The position numbers and the translations under genes were made by a program. The notes under the pieces were generated by a model that worked only from the letters and a program-made list of their open reading frames with translations, was not told where the DNA came from and ran no database searches. From a bacterium (GTDB taxonomy: Bacteria > Bacteroidota > Ignavibacteria > Kapaibacteriales > UBA961), in the NCBI GenBank assembly GCA_022844575.1, contig JALHLL010000178.1:1-7389 (forward strand): a DNA stretch of 7,389 nucleotides, in the 5' to 3' direction. This document shows, in pieces, positions 1 through 6,305 of the stretch. Numbering within the stretch: position 1 is the first letter of the stretch; each line of letters starts with the position of its first letter.

Positions 1-2
1 TT

Positions 3-224
3 CAACAAATTAACATTCCCCCTTTACGTAATTTCTCCATAAAAGTAATAGTTGGTGTACGAATAAAAGAAGTTTTTAATGATGCTAAACACAAAGGATT
101 TTCATACGAAACCTTGATAGGGCATGTAGAAACTGGCATTTCAATCTTTTCCATTGAAGAACATGAGGAGCATTGTATGTTTACTATTGAGACATACTCA
201 AAACCAAGCATGTTTCTATTGTAG
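3..224 (+). CDS. C-terminal part of a DUF1990/UPF0548-like protein (5' end outside window; probably prematurely stopped)
   Basis: An open frame enters from the left edge and ends at TAG 222-224, giving about 73 residues. The segment KGFSYETLIGHVETG, followed by an acidic strand and then IETYSKPS, matches my memory of the DUF1990 (UPF0548) C-terminal pattern: GF.YGTL.GH.E.GEE.F, then an 'I.AFS.P' strand. The family is of unknown function and found in bacteria and plants. Members normally continue 15-25 residues past the 'FS+P' strand, ending in a helix. Here the frame stops five residues after SKPS, yet the same frame past the TAG, up to TAG 312-314, encodes a helix-like tail (LFEPITSLYQDYCTKRAL) resembling that missing end. 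The gene may therefore be a recent pseudogene, or a sequencing error may be present. Family assignment is from remembered consensus. The upstream part is not visible. Confidence 0.6.
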   Translation, partial: QQINIPPLRNFSIKVIVGVRIKEVFNDAKHKGFSYETLIGHVETGISIFSIEEHEEHCMFTIETYSKPSMFLL

Positions 225-314
225 CTGTTTGAACCTATTACTTCATTGTATCAAGATTATTGTACGAAGAGAGCTTTGGATAATACAGAGGAGCTAAGCA
301 GCGTTGATATATAG
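225..314 (+). pseudogene. Probable continuation of the DUF1990-like gene after an in-frame amber stop
   Basis: After TAG 222-224 the same frame stays open for 29 codons to TAG 312-314. The encoded peptide begins LFEPITSLYQDYCTKRAL, which looks like the amphipathic C-terminal helix of DUF1990 proteins (hydrophobic-Pro turn, then Q..YT.R.L). There is no start codon or ribosome binding site of its own, so it is read here as a severed gene end, not a separate gene. A single C-to-T change of a CAG or CGA-type codon could create the TAG. Confidence 0.4.
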
Positions 315-351
315 TACTGCCGTACAACATGATTAAATTTATACCCTTAGA

Positions 352-381
352 TTGTCATTATATTTTTAGTTAGTACTTTTG
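352..381 (+). promoter_or_regulatory. Bacteroidota-type promoter for the cyclase-like gene
   Basis: TTG at 352-354 is followed by exactly 19 bases and then TACTTTTG at 374-381. This fits the Bacteroidota primary-sigma consensus of a -33 TTG and a -7 TAnnTTTG about 19-21 bases apart; the GCAGAAAA that follows is also typical of such promoters. The expected transcription start is around 386-390, leaving a leader of about 130 bases before the ATG at 521. The remainder of 315-520 shows no gene and no obvious hairpin. Confidence 0.65.
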
Positions 382-520
382 CAGAAAAGAATTAATGCCG
401 ACTCAGTTTTTCGTAAATAAGTCAATAATAATACAAGCTAAGTAATCAATTTCCAAGTGCATAGATAATCATAAAATGAAGTATATCGTGTGTATGTAAT
501 GTTAGAAAGGATATTCAAAG

Positions 521-1279
521 ATGATCATAGGTAATATAGAAAAATTCAAAGGACAGGGGCTCGTTGCTTTTATTGACATACTTGGTTTCGCAAAAGAAAT
601 TGAAACTAAATGGGATGTCATAGTGGATAATCCGTTAGATAAGTTGCTGGAATTAAAACAAAATCTGCCTATCCTTACTGATGAAGATCAAAAAGCCACT
701 AATGTTAATACTTCCTTAAGGTCTTATGTATGTCGTGTTCAATCAATTTCTGACAGTATTGTTGTTTCGTTTGGATTTAACGATAATGTTATATATGGTG
801 ATGTTATTCTAGGAACATTAGCTTTTTTTGAAACTATTTCAGCTATATGGAGAAATAGCCTTGAGGTCGGCTTTACCGTTAGAGGATCTGTTGATTGGGG
901 GGCTATATATTGGGATGAAAAGGAGATAATTGGACCTGCTTTTGTAAATGCATATAAACTTGAATCGACGTACGCAAAAACTTCAAGAATAGTAATATCT
1001 TCGGTATTCAATAGACACTTAAAGAAGATATACGAGCAACAAACTACATTTTGGAATGAACAGATACTAAAAATATTAAGAAAAGATATTGATGGGTATT
1101 TGATTACAAATCCACATACACTATACTCAGACGATGATGACAAGAAGTATCTCGTTGAGATTATCGAGAAAATGAGGGACAAAGCTAATATAGCAAATAA
1201 AGAAAAATATTCACCTTTATTAGCAGCGTTGTCGTTAGATAAATATAACTTAAAAAAAGAAGACCTCGGACTTTATTAA
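521..1279 (+). CDS. Class III nucleotidyl cyclase-like protein (candidate Pycsar-type second-messenger synthase)
   Basis: A 252-aa soluble protein with no signal peptide or membrane segment. It keeps the landmarks of the class III cyclase fold in order: VAFIDILGF (15-23) matching the first metal-Asp strand (D19); SISDSIVVSFG (75-85) matching 'GDa.mavFg' with the second metal Asp (D78); VGFTVRGSVDWG (116-127) matching the '+.GI..G' strand pair; then GPAFVNAYKLES (138-149) and RIVISS (156-161), matching 'G..VN.A.RLE' and the last strand. The C-terminal ~85 residues form a helical extension I do not recognise. At the usual transition-state Asn and Arg positions I read V142 and K146, so catalysis or nucleotide choice may differ from adenylate cyclases. 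The ATG at 521 has AGAAAGGA (504-511) nine bases upstream. A promoter lies at 352-381. The membrane-protein partner begins 190 bases downstream on the same strand. Fold assignment is fairly firm; product and role are inference. Confidence 0.8.
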   Translation: MIIGNIEKFKGQGLVAFIDILGFAKEIETKWDVIVDNPLDKLLELKQNLPILTDEDQKATNVNTSLRSYVCRVQSISDSIVVSFGFNDNVIYGDVILGTLAFFETISAIWRNSLEVGFTVRGSVDWGAIYWDEKEIIGPAFVNAYKLESTYAKTSRIVISSVFNRHLKKIYEQQTTFWNEQILKILRKDIDGYLITNPHTLYSDDDDKKYLVEIIEKMRDKANIANKEKYSPLLAALSLDKYNLKKEDLGLY

Positions 1280-1346
1280 AAGTACGACAGTAACGAGTGT
1301 GTCAATTCGTAGAGTATGGATAATCTATATACGTACATTGATTTTA

Positions 1347-1366
1347 TCGCAAATAGTCGTAAATAA
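1347..1366 (+). repeat. Imperfect tandem 10-mer between the cyclase and membrane-protein genes
   Basis: TCGCAAATAG (1347-1356) is directly followed by TCGTAAATAA (1357-1366), 8 of 10 bases identical. An exact copy of the second unit, TCGTAAATAA, lies at 411-420. The exact copies end 100 and 103 bases before the start codons of the cyclase gene and the membrane-protein gene. This could be a shared binding site or leader element, but a 10-mer match in AT-rich sequence can occur by chance. The rest of the 1280-1469 spacer shows no terminator and no clear promoter. Confidence 0.25.
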
Positions 1367-1469
1367 TAAGGTTTTGAAATCTTGAATCAACAAAAGTGTA
1401 TTGTGCCAAAGTGTGTGAGTTATGCTTTTCAAATAATATTCCTTGTAGTAATTCTTATTAGGATTGATA

Positions 1470-2315
1470 ATGGATAAGAAACAACAACTCAATAAAAAGC
1501 CACTGCTATTCCTTTCAAGGAATAGAGAGATATTAGTTTGGAACTTACTGGCGTTTCTCGTTTTTTTACCAGTATTATTAGAAACTATATACTGGGGTGG
1601 ATTGTATCGCGAAACTTTAAGCATTTTCTATAATCAAATTCTCACATCGGTGTTCCTAATCTTTTTCCCATTTCTTTTCAGATTAATTTTTGGACAATTA
1701 CCTTTCTCATACATACGTTACTTATTACATTCCAAACATAGTATCAATATTGTGGACAGCCATGCAGTGTCTGTTGTTTTGAATGGAGATAAACATTCCT
1801 CAATAGAATCAAACAATATCGAAAGTTTTATTAACGAAAGTAAAAACATTGCTGAAAAAATTTTTTCGACATCAAGAGCTTACTTATTAGTTGGTTGCCT
1901 GATAGCATTTATAGGTGTTGCTATTTTTTCCTCACCATTATTTCCAACAACCTCCTCAAGTGACTTTATTCAACGTCTTCTTGAATATTCACCGAGATTT
2001 GGTGCTTTATTTTTCATCGAATCAATAGCGTTTTTCTTTCTGAAACAATACAGAATAATGCTCGAAGAATATCGCTACTATGAAGCTATAAAAAGAAAAA
2101 GGCAGGATAATTTTGTTCTTGTTGAGCTAATTGAGAAATATAAGGACAACCCCGAATTATTAAAGATTCTTATTGACAAAGTTTCTCAGTCAACAATAAC
2201 AAAACTTGCAAATGGAGAAACCACAGAAGTATTAGAAACACAAAAAATTGTTAATCAGGAAATGGATATCTTCTCAAAATTTATAGATTTAATAAAAGAA
2301 ATAAAATCGAAATAA
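1470..2315 (+). CDS. Four-helix membrane protein, candidate effector of the cyclase-like protein
   Basis: A 281-aa protein. ATG 1470 is chosen over the in-frame TTG at 1464 because AGGA (1460-1463) lies six bases before it. Four hydrophobic segments are visible at about residues 21-42, 56-75, 137-155 and 176-193. The loop between TM2 and TM3 (about 76-136) is soluble and carries short beta-like stretches (SINIVDSHAVSVVLNG). After TM4 comes FFLKQYRIMLEEYRYYEAIKR, a strongly helical juxtamembrane stretch, then a charged helical tail to 281. By the positive-inside pattern both termini and the middle loop are probably cytoplasmic. I see no CAP-like cyclic-nucleotide pocket, TIR or nuclease motif. 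Placement directly after a cyclase-like gene suggests a messenger-gated membrane-disrupting effector, like the PycTM arm of Pycsar; this is inference. An alternative is a membrane sensor that controls the cyclase. Codon use is AT-rich (32% GC in one line counted). Confidence 0.75.
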   Translation: MDKKQQLNKKPLLFLSRNREILVWNLLAFLVFLPVLLETIYWGGLYRETLSIFYNQILTSVFLIFFPFLFRLIFGQLPFSYIRYLLHSKHSINIVDSHAVSVVLNGDKHSSIESNNIESFINESKNIAEKIFSTSRAYLLVGCLIAFIGVAIFSSPLFPTTSSSDFIQRLLEYSPRFGALFFIESIAFFFLKQYRIMLEEYRYYEAIKRKRQDNFVLVELIEKYKDNPELLKILIDKVSQSTITKLANGETTEVLETQKIVNQEMDIFSKFIDLIKEIKSK

Positions 2316-2360
2316 GAATACAGTTATCCCCTATAATCATATTTAAAAACTACAGATATT

Positions 2361-4100
2361 CTACCCTATCTCCAATTCCTCTTCCAATTTCTGGCGTTCA
2401 TACATTTCTGCATAGAGTCCGTCTTTTGCTATCAATTCATCATGAGTTCCGCGCTCAACAATGTTTCCTTCGTCAAGTACTATAATAGAATCACACATTC
2501 TTACGCTCGATAAACGGTGAGCAATAATAATGGTCGTTCTATCTTTCATTATCTGACGCATATTTTCCAGAATCTTACTTTCCGTTACCGTATCTACCGC
2601 ACTAAAGCTGTCATCAAGTACAAGAATCTTCGGTTCACGGGCAATGGCACGTGCCAAAGCTGTTCTTTGTTTCTGCCCGCCGCTTAAAGTAATACCTCTT
2701 TCCCCTACTATCGTATTATATTTATTATCAAAGCCCATTACATCATCGTGTAATTGAGCTGCTTTTGCGGCAAAGGTCATTTTTTCTTCCGAAATATCTT
2801 TTCCGGCAAATTTAATATTATCGGCTATGGTCATCGAAAACAAAAACGGTTCCTGATTTACTAAAGCAATCGTATCCCTTAACAATGAAATAGGTATTTG
2901 TTCCAAAGGAATATCACCGATATAAATTTGACCGCTATTAGGGTCGAATAATCGCGGAATTAAAGAAATAAGGGTAGTTTTTCCGCTGCCCGTCGTACCG
3001 ACAATACCAAGCGATTGCCCTGCTTCCAATCGGAAAGAAATATTCTTTAATATGTGTGCTGTAGGTGTATAAGAAAATGCCACATCCTTAAATTCGATAG
3101 AAGGGAGTAATTCATCTTTCGGTAATTTCTCAACACTTGTTAATTGCGGTATTCTATGAATTACTTTATTAAGCCGAACTGCGGAAGCTGCGGCACGTTG
3201 TACAAGATTTGTTACCCATCCGATTGCAGCAACGGGCCAAATAAGCCGATTGACATAGAGTAAAAATTGCACTAAAATACCTTCGGTCACCGCTCCATTA
3301 ATAACTAAATATCCGCCATAACCCAATACAATTACATTTGAAAGCCCTATAAGTGCCATCATTACGGGCATACTTAATGATTGCACTCTCGATAATGCAA
3401 TGTTTTTCTTTGCATATTCCTTACTTACTTGATTAAATTCATCTTGTTCATAATCTTCTCTATTATACGCCCTTACCACCCTTACACCGCTCATGGTTTC
3501 TTGTGCTCTTACCGTTAATGCACTATAGGTTTCTTGTACCGATCTGTATGCCAAATGTACTTTCTGACCAACCCTATAAGTAATATATGCCATAAAAGGT
3601 AATGGTAACAAAGCACTAAGTGCAAGTGACCAATTAAGCGAGAACATTGCCGTAAATACAAAAGCAAATGAGGTTATCGTATTTGCCGAATACATGATAG
3701 CAGGACCAAGAAATTCTCTCACAGCCGAAACATCATTTGTGGAAAGTGCCATCAAAGCGCCGGTAGGATATTCCTGAAAAAAGGCATTTTCCTGTTTCTG
3801 TATGGCTGCCAATAAATCATTTCTTATGTCATATTCTATTAAACGGGAGCTTACAATTATTGTTCTTCTCGTAAGAAACAAAAATGTTCCTGCAATTGCC
3901 GTAACAACCAACACCACTGCTATATCACGTACAATATTTTCTGTTTTTGGTGGTGTTGCACGCAAATCGTCAATTATACCGCTCACCAAAAACGGTACCG
4001 CCGTAGTTAATAAATTAAAAAGTGTAATAAATACTAAACCTGCGAGCAGTTTTTTTCTATAAACCCGTAAATACGGAAATAATAATCGTAATGCTTTCAT
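2361..4100 (-). CDS. ABC exporter half-transporter (fused permease-ATPase), MdlA-like with degenerate catalytic site
   Basis: A 579-aa type I (B-family) exporter half. The N-terminal ~310 residues are the six-helix ABC transmembrane domain (hydrophobic segments near 17-40, 60-78, 135-153, 156-174, 245-265 and 275-297). The ATPase domain follows: Walker A GTTGSGKTT (368-376), Q-loop Q416, signature LSGGQ (472-476), Walker B ILVLDD (492-497), D-loop SAVD (500-503) and switch His528. The residue after the Walker B Asp is D497 where active sites carry Glu. That substitution marks the non-canonical half of heterodimeric exporters such as E. coli MdlA and Thermotoga TM287. Such halves usually pair with a canonical subunit, which is not in this window. 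Length is normal for the family. It starts 23 bases after the HD-domain gene and is probably co-transcribed. It converges on the membrane-protein gene with a 45-base gap lacking a terminator. The substrate is unknown (lipid or drug export are common). Confidence 0.93.
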   Translation of the reverse strand: MKALRLLFPYLRVYRKKLLAGLVFITLFNLLTTAVPFLVSGIIDDLRATPPKTENIVRDIAVVLVVTAIAGTFLFLTRRTIIVSSRLIEYDIRNDLLAAIQKQENAFFQEYPTGALMALSTNDVSAVREFLGPAIMYSANTITSFAFVFTAMFSLNWSLALSALLPLPFMAYITYRVGQKVHLAYRSVQETYSALTVRAQETMSGVRVVRAYNREDYEQDEFNQVSKEYAKKNIALSRVQSLSMPVMMALIGLSNVIVLGYGGYLVINGAVTEGILVQFLLYVNRLIWPVAAIGWVTNLVQRAAASAVRLNKVIHRIPQLTSVEKLPKDELLPSIEFKDVAFSYTPTAHILKNISFRLEAGQSLGIVGTTGSGKTTLISLIPRLFDPNSGQIYIGDIPLEQIPISLLRDTIALVNQEPFLFSMTIADNIKFAGKDISEEKMTFAAKAAQLHDDVMGFDNKYNTIVGERGITLSGGQKQRTALARAIAREPKILVLDDSFSAVDTVTESKILENMRQIMKDRTTIIIAHRLSSVRMCDSIIVLDEGNIVERGTHDELIAKDGLYAEMYERQKLEEELEIG

Positions 4101-4123
4101 ATTGTCGTGTATCTTTTCTCTTA

Positions 4124-4735
4124 TTATTGTAATAAATATCCGTTTTCTTCAGCAAATTCAATAAGCTGCTCTGCAAATTTCCACAAGTCCTCCGAACCCT
4201 CCGCCATGTGTTTATTATGGTTATATGCTTGTTGAACCGTTATCGAATGGTCGCGCCATGTTTTCCCTTCGGAGTATATGTTCAATAGCATCGGATTTAA
4301 TCTATCAAGAGCGGCGGCAAATCTTGATTCAGGTGTATCGCGTCGTTCAAATTCATTCCATAAGCTCATCAATTCCTGTTTCTGATCCGGCGGTAGTAAA
4401 CCGAAAATACGTTCTGCGGCTTTCTGCTCTCTTTCCGCTTTGTCTTTTAGTCCATCAATGTCATAAACGAATGTATCTCCAGCATCAATCTCCACTATAT
4501 CATGTATAAGCAGCATTTTTAATACACGCCCTATATCCACACTCTCATTGGAATACTCGGCAAGAATAAGGGCAAACAACGTAATATGCCAGCAATGTTC
4601 GGCTGTATTCTCTCTCCGCATTGCCGTTGTGTGATTTCTTCGGAGAACTGTTTTCAGCTTATCCAGTTCCAACATAAAGAGTAATTGACTTCTAAGCCGT
4701 TCGGAAATTTTAGCCGTTTCTATGATACCATCCAT
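4124..4735 (-). CDS. HD-domain hydrolase, YfbR/HDDC2-like 5'-nucleotidase family
   Basis: A 203-aa protein of the HD_3 type. Numbering from ATG 4735: H47 in ENTAEH, H78-D79 in LIHD, E82 and D87 in VEIDAGD, and D144 in AALDRL. The spacing H-D-x-x-E-x4-D is the same as in E. coli YfbR (H68, D69, E72, D77, with a distal D137), a metal-dependent deoxynucleoside 5'-monophosphatase. That points to nucleotide-monophosphate hydrolysis, although substrate residues cannot be assigned here. The frame stays open upstream to 4834, but the extra 33 residues would overlap the divergent peroxiredoxin start and add a non-family hydrophobic stretch, so the shorter start is preferred. No good Shine-Dalgarno precedes it. 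TTTGTACA directly before the ATG resembles the end of a Bacteroidota -7 box, so a very short leader is possible. It is first in a likely operon with the ABC exporter. Confidence 0.88.
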   Translation of the reverse strand: MDGIIETAKISERLRSQLLFMLELDKLKTVLRRNHTTAMRRENTAEHCWHITLFALILAEYSNESVDIGRVLKMLLIHDIVEIDAGDTFVYDIDGLKDKAEREQKAAERIFGLLPPDQKQELMSLWNEFERRDTPESRFAAALDRLNPMLLNIYSEGKTWRDHSITVQQAYNHNKHMAEGSEDLWKFAEQLIEFAEENGYLLQ

Positions 4736-4805
4736 GTGTACAAATAATCCCGTATATAAAACGTTAATTGCAATGCCAAAGTAGCATATTTTTTTCACAA
4801 TATCG

Positions 4806-4816
4806 AAAGGGGGTGA
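4806..4816 (+). promoter_or_regulatory. Strong Shine-Dalgarno that fixes the peroxiredoxin start
   Basis: GAAAGGGGGTGA before ATG 4821 matches the ideal AAGGAGGTGA at nine of ten positions, with a four-base gap after the TGA. This supports ATG 4821 over the in-frame TTG at 4818, which would sit too close to the site. It is the strongest ribosome binding site in the window and contrasts with the weak sites of neighbouring genes. Confidence 0.75.
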
Positions 4817-4820
4817 GTTG

Positions 4821-5294
4821 ATGTCACTTGCCATAGGACAAACCGCACCGGATTTTGAACTGGTTGATCATACAAGCACAAAACAAAAACTCTCCGAATA
4901 TCGCGGTAAGAATGTTGTTCTTGCTTTTTTTCCGGCTGCCTTTACAGGTGTATGCCAGAAAGAACTCTGTACATTACGCGATTCGATGGATACTCTCAAT
5001 AATTCATCGGCTCAAGTATTGGGTATTTCGGCAGATATACCGTTTTCCAATGCTGCATTTGCCAAACAAAACAATATAGAGTTTCCGCTTTTGTCGGATT
5101 ATACCCTTTCGACCATTAAAGAGTATGGCCTCGAATTCCCGAACTTTGCGGGATTACCTGATCTTACTCGCTCGCATAGGGCTATTGTTGCGCTTGACAA
5201 ACAAGGTACTGTTCAATATATTCAGATTACGGAGAATCCGGGCGTTGAGCCGGATTATGATGCTTTGCTAAATGCAGTGCAAGCATTAGCGTAA
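4821..5294 (+). CDS. Peroxiredoxin (AhpC/TSA superfamily, Bcp/AhpE-like)
   Basis: A 157-aa cytoplasmic thiol peroxidase that reduces H2O2 and organic hydroperoxides. Core motif FFPAAFTGVCQKELC (36-50): P38, T42 and peroxidatic C45 form the PxxxT/SxxC active site; the conserved active-site Arg is probably R120 in TRSHRAIVAL. A second Cys at C50, five residues after C45, has the spacing of the peroxidatic/resolving pair in E. coli Bcp, so an intramolecular disulfide is possible. No other Cys exists in the protein. There is no signal peptide, and length matches the single-domain family. The gene is divergent from the HD-domain gene, sharing an 85-base intergenic region. It is followed by an intrinsic terminator and a thioredoxin-like lipoprotein gene. 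Regeneration by a thioredoxin or thiol partner is expected, but the lipoprotein downstream is in a different compartment and is unlikely to be that partner. Confidence 0.93.
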   Translation: MSLAIGQTAPDFELVDHTSTKQKLSEYRGKNVVLAFFPAAFTGVCQKELCTLRDSMDTLNNSSAQVLGISADIPFSNAAFAKQNNIEFPLLSDYTLSTIKEYGLEFPNFAGLPDLTRSHRAIVALDKQGTVQYIQITENPGVEPDYDALLNAVQALA

Positions 5295-5317
5295 TTGTCC
5301 AGTTTTTTTTGCAAGTT

Positions 5318-5352
5318 TGCCCGTCGTAAATTTTTATGACGGGCATTTTTTT
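5318..5352 (+). terminator. Intrinsic terminator after the peroxiredoxin gene
   Basis: TGCCCGTC (5318-5325) pairs with GACGGGCA (5338-5345), eight perfect base pairs that may be extended by AT pairs towards the loop, followed by a run of seven T (5346-5352). This is a clear Rho-independent terminator on the + strand. It begins 23 bases after the peroxiredoxin stop. On the opposite strand the hairpin is not followed by a T run. Its T tract ends only 15 bases before the next gene's start codon. Confidence 0.88.
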
Positions 5353-5367
5353 ACAAAGGCATATTCT

Positions 5368-5925
5368 ATGAGATCAACACTACTTTCAGCATTGTTAATA
5401 CTTACCTCACTTATTGCTTGTACGGAAACAGATAATGGGAATGAAAAACCGACTGTCAGCCCTACAAAAATCACTGAACAATCGGTAACGACAGGTACTG
5501 AAGTAGGTGCAGTCGCTCCTAATTTCACCATGAATGACCAATTCGGTAAAGCGGTGAATCTCAATCAATTCAAAGGTAAAACCGTTGTTATTGATTTTTG
5601 GGCAACATGGTGCCCGCCTTGCAGAAAGTCAATACCCTTTGTGAAAGAAAGCTACAATAAGTACAAGAATAACAATGTCGTTTTTCTTGGCGTTTCTCTT
5701 GATAAAGCAGAAGGATTGGATGGATGGAAAGAATATATCCGAGATAATGGAATGGATTGGGTGCAGGTAGCTGATGGTAAATTCTGGGATAACAAAGCTG
5801 CAGCACTTTTTGGTATTGAGTCCATACCGAGTTTATGGGTTTTAGATAGAGAAGGAAAAATTGTCGGAAAGAATTTGTTTCATGATGAACTTGAAGCTAC
5901 CATAACAAAAGCAATTCAACAATAA
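5368..5925 (+). CDS. TlpA/ResA-like thioredoxin-fold lipoprotein
   Basis: A 185-aa exported thiol-disulfide oxidoreductase. ATG 5368 is preferred because AAAGG (5355-5359) lies eight bases upstream and because the protein then begins with a clean lipoprotein signal, MRSTLLSALLILTSLIAC: lipobox LIAC, with C18 as the lipidated residue. An in-frame TTG at 5317 lies inside the terminator hairpin and would bury the signal. After a flexible acidic linker (19-45), the thioredoxin domain follows: APNFTMNDQFG (50-60), VVIDFWATWCPPC (73-85) with redox Cys82 and Cys85, and the cis-Pro loop SIPS (P154). This is the AhpC/TSA-Redoxin-like form typical of ResA/TlpA, which reduce apocytochrome or other envelope disulfides. 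No cytochrome maturation genes are nearby, so the client is unknown. It is tail to tail with the Rieske gene (2-bp gap). Confidence 0.92.
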   Translation: MRSTLLSALLILTSLIACTETDNGNEKPTVSPTKITEQSVTTGTEVGAVAPNFTMNDQFGKAVNLNQFKGKTVVIDFWATWCPPCRKSIPFVKESYNKYKNNNVVFLGVSLDKAEGLDGWKEYIRDNGMDWVQVADGKFWDNKAAALFGIESIPSLWVLDREGKIVGKNLFHDELEATITKAIQQ

Positions 5926-5927
5926 TA

Positions 5928-6284
5928 TTAGAAATTCATCATCCATTTGGGTTGCGATTGTTCTATTTCTTCAATGTAAAGATACCCCTCGTATATAAGA
6001 GGTGTAAATGTTTTTATATCGGCACCGCCTGTTAAACATGTACCGGAACGTAATTCATATTCATATCCATGTAAGGGGCAAGTAACCGTACCATCCTCAA
6101 CAAAACCTTGAGCCAAAACAGCAGCATGGTGATGAGGACATATATTCGATGTTACATAATACTCTCCATTATGATGAAATATTGCTACATCACCCACCGA
6201 CTCATCATGTATGGAAATAGCTTTTCCGTTCGGAATAGCGGAAACAGCTATTAGTTGAATATATTGTTTACCTTCTTTCTGCAC
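5928..6284 (-). CDS. Small Rieske-type [2Fe-2S] protein
   Basis: A soluble Rieske domain, 118 aa from GTG 6284. Cluster ligands are C49-P-H51 in NICPHHHA and C69-P-L-H72 in CPLHGYEY, the CxH...CxxH pattern, separated by 17 residues. The domain spans nearly the whole protein, without membrane anchor or Tat signal, like NirD or dioxygenase-type Rieske ferredoxins. It would act as a one-electron carrier or small subunit, but no oxygenase or nitrite reductase gene is in view. Start choice: an in-frame TTG at 6308 adds eight residues, but that TTG lies inside TATCTTTG, a Bacteroidota -7 box. GTG 6284 has GGAA seven bases upstream. No in-frame ATG exists. The start is therefore uncertain; the family is not. 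Confidence 0.88.
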   Translation of the reverse strand: MQKEGKQYIQLIAVSAIPNGKAISIHDESVGDVAIFHHNGEYYVTSNICPHHHAAVLAQGFVEDGTVTCPLHGYEYELRSGTCLTGGADIKTFTPLIYEGYLYIEEIEQSQPKWMMNF

Positions 6285-6305
6285 ATCAATGTTCCAATTA
6301 TTGTA

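Noticed and set aside
739..1182. Long minus-strand open frame within the cyclase-like gene
   Set aside because: It is antisense to a gene with clear cyclase motifs, and its translation is Ser/Ile/Phe-rich without recognisable domains.
521..1279. Reading the cyclase as a Panoptes-type mCpol (GGDEF/CRISPR-polymerase-like) enzyme
   Set aside because: The second motif is SDS within a strand followed by an RG..G hairpin and GP....AY.LES, which fits class III cyclases; no GGDD/GGDEF-like motif is present.
2316..2360. Bidirectional terminator between the membrane-protein and ABC exporter genes
   Set aside because: The 45-base gap contains no GC-rich inverted repeat.
4225..4509. Plus-strand open frame inside the HD-domain gene
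   Set aside because: It is antisense to a coding region with conserved catalytic residues and has no family signal of its own.
4736..4834. 33-residue N-terminal extension of the HD-domain protein
   Set aside because: It overlaps the divergent peroxiredoxin start and its strong ribosome site, and adds sequence not expected in the family.
5317..5367. Longer N-terminus for the thioredoxin lipoprotein from TTG 5317
   Set aside because: It would start inside a strong terminator stem and place 17 residues before a textbook lipoprotein signal peptide.
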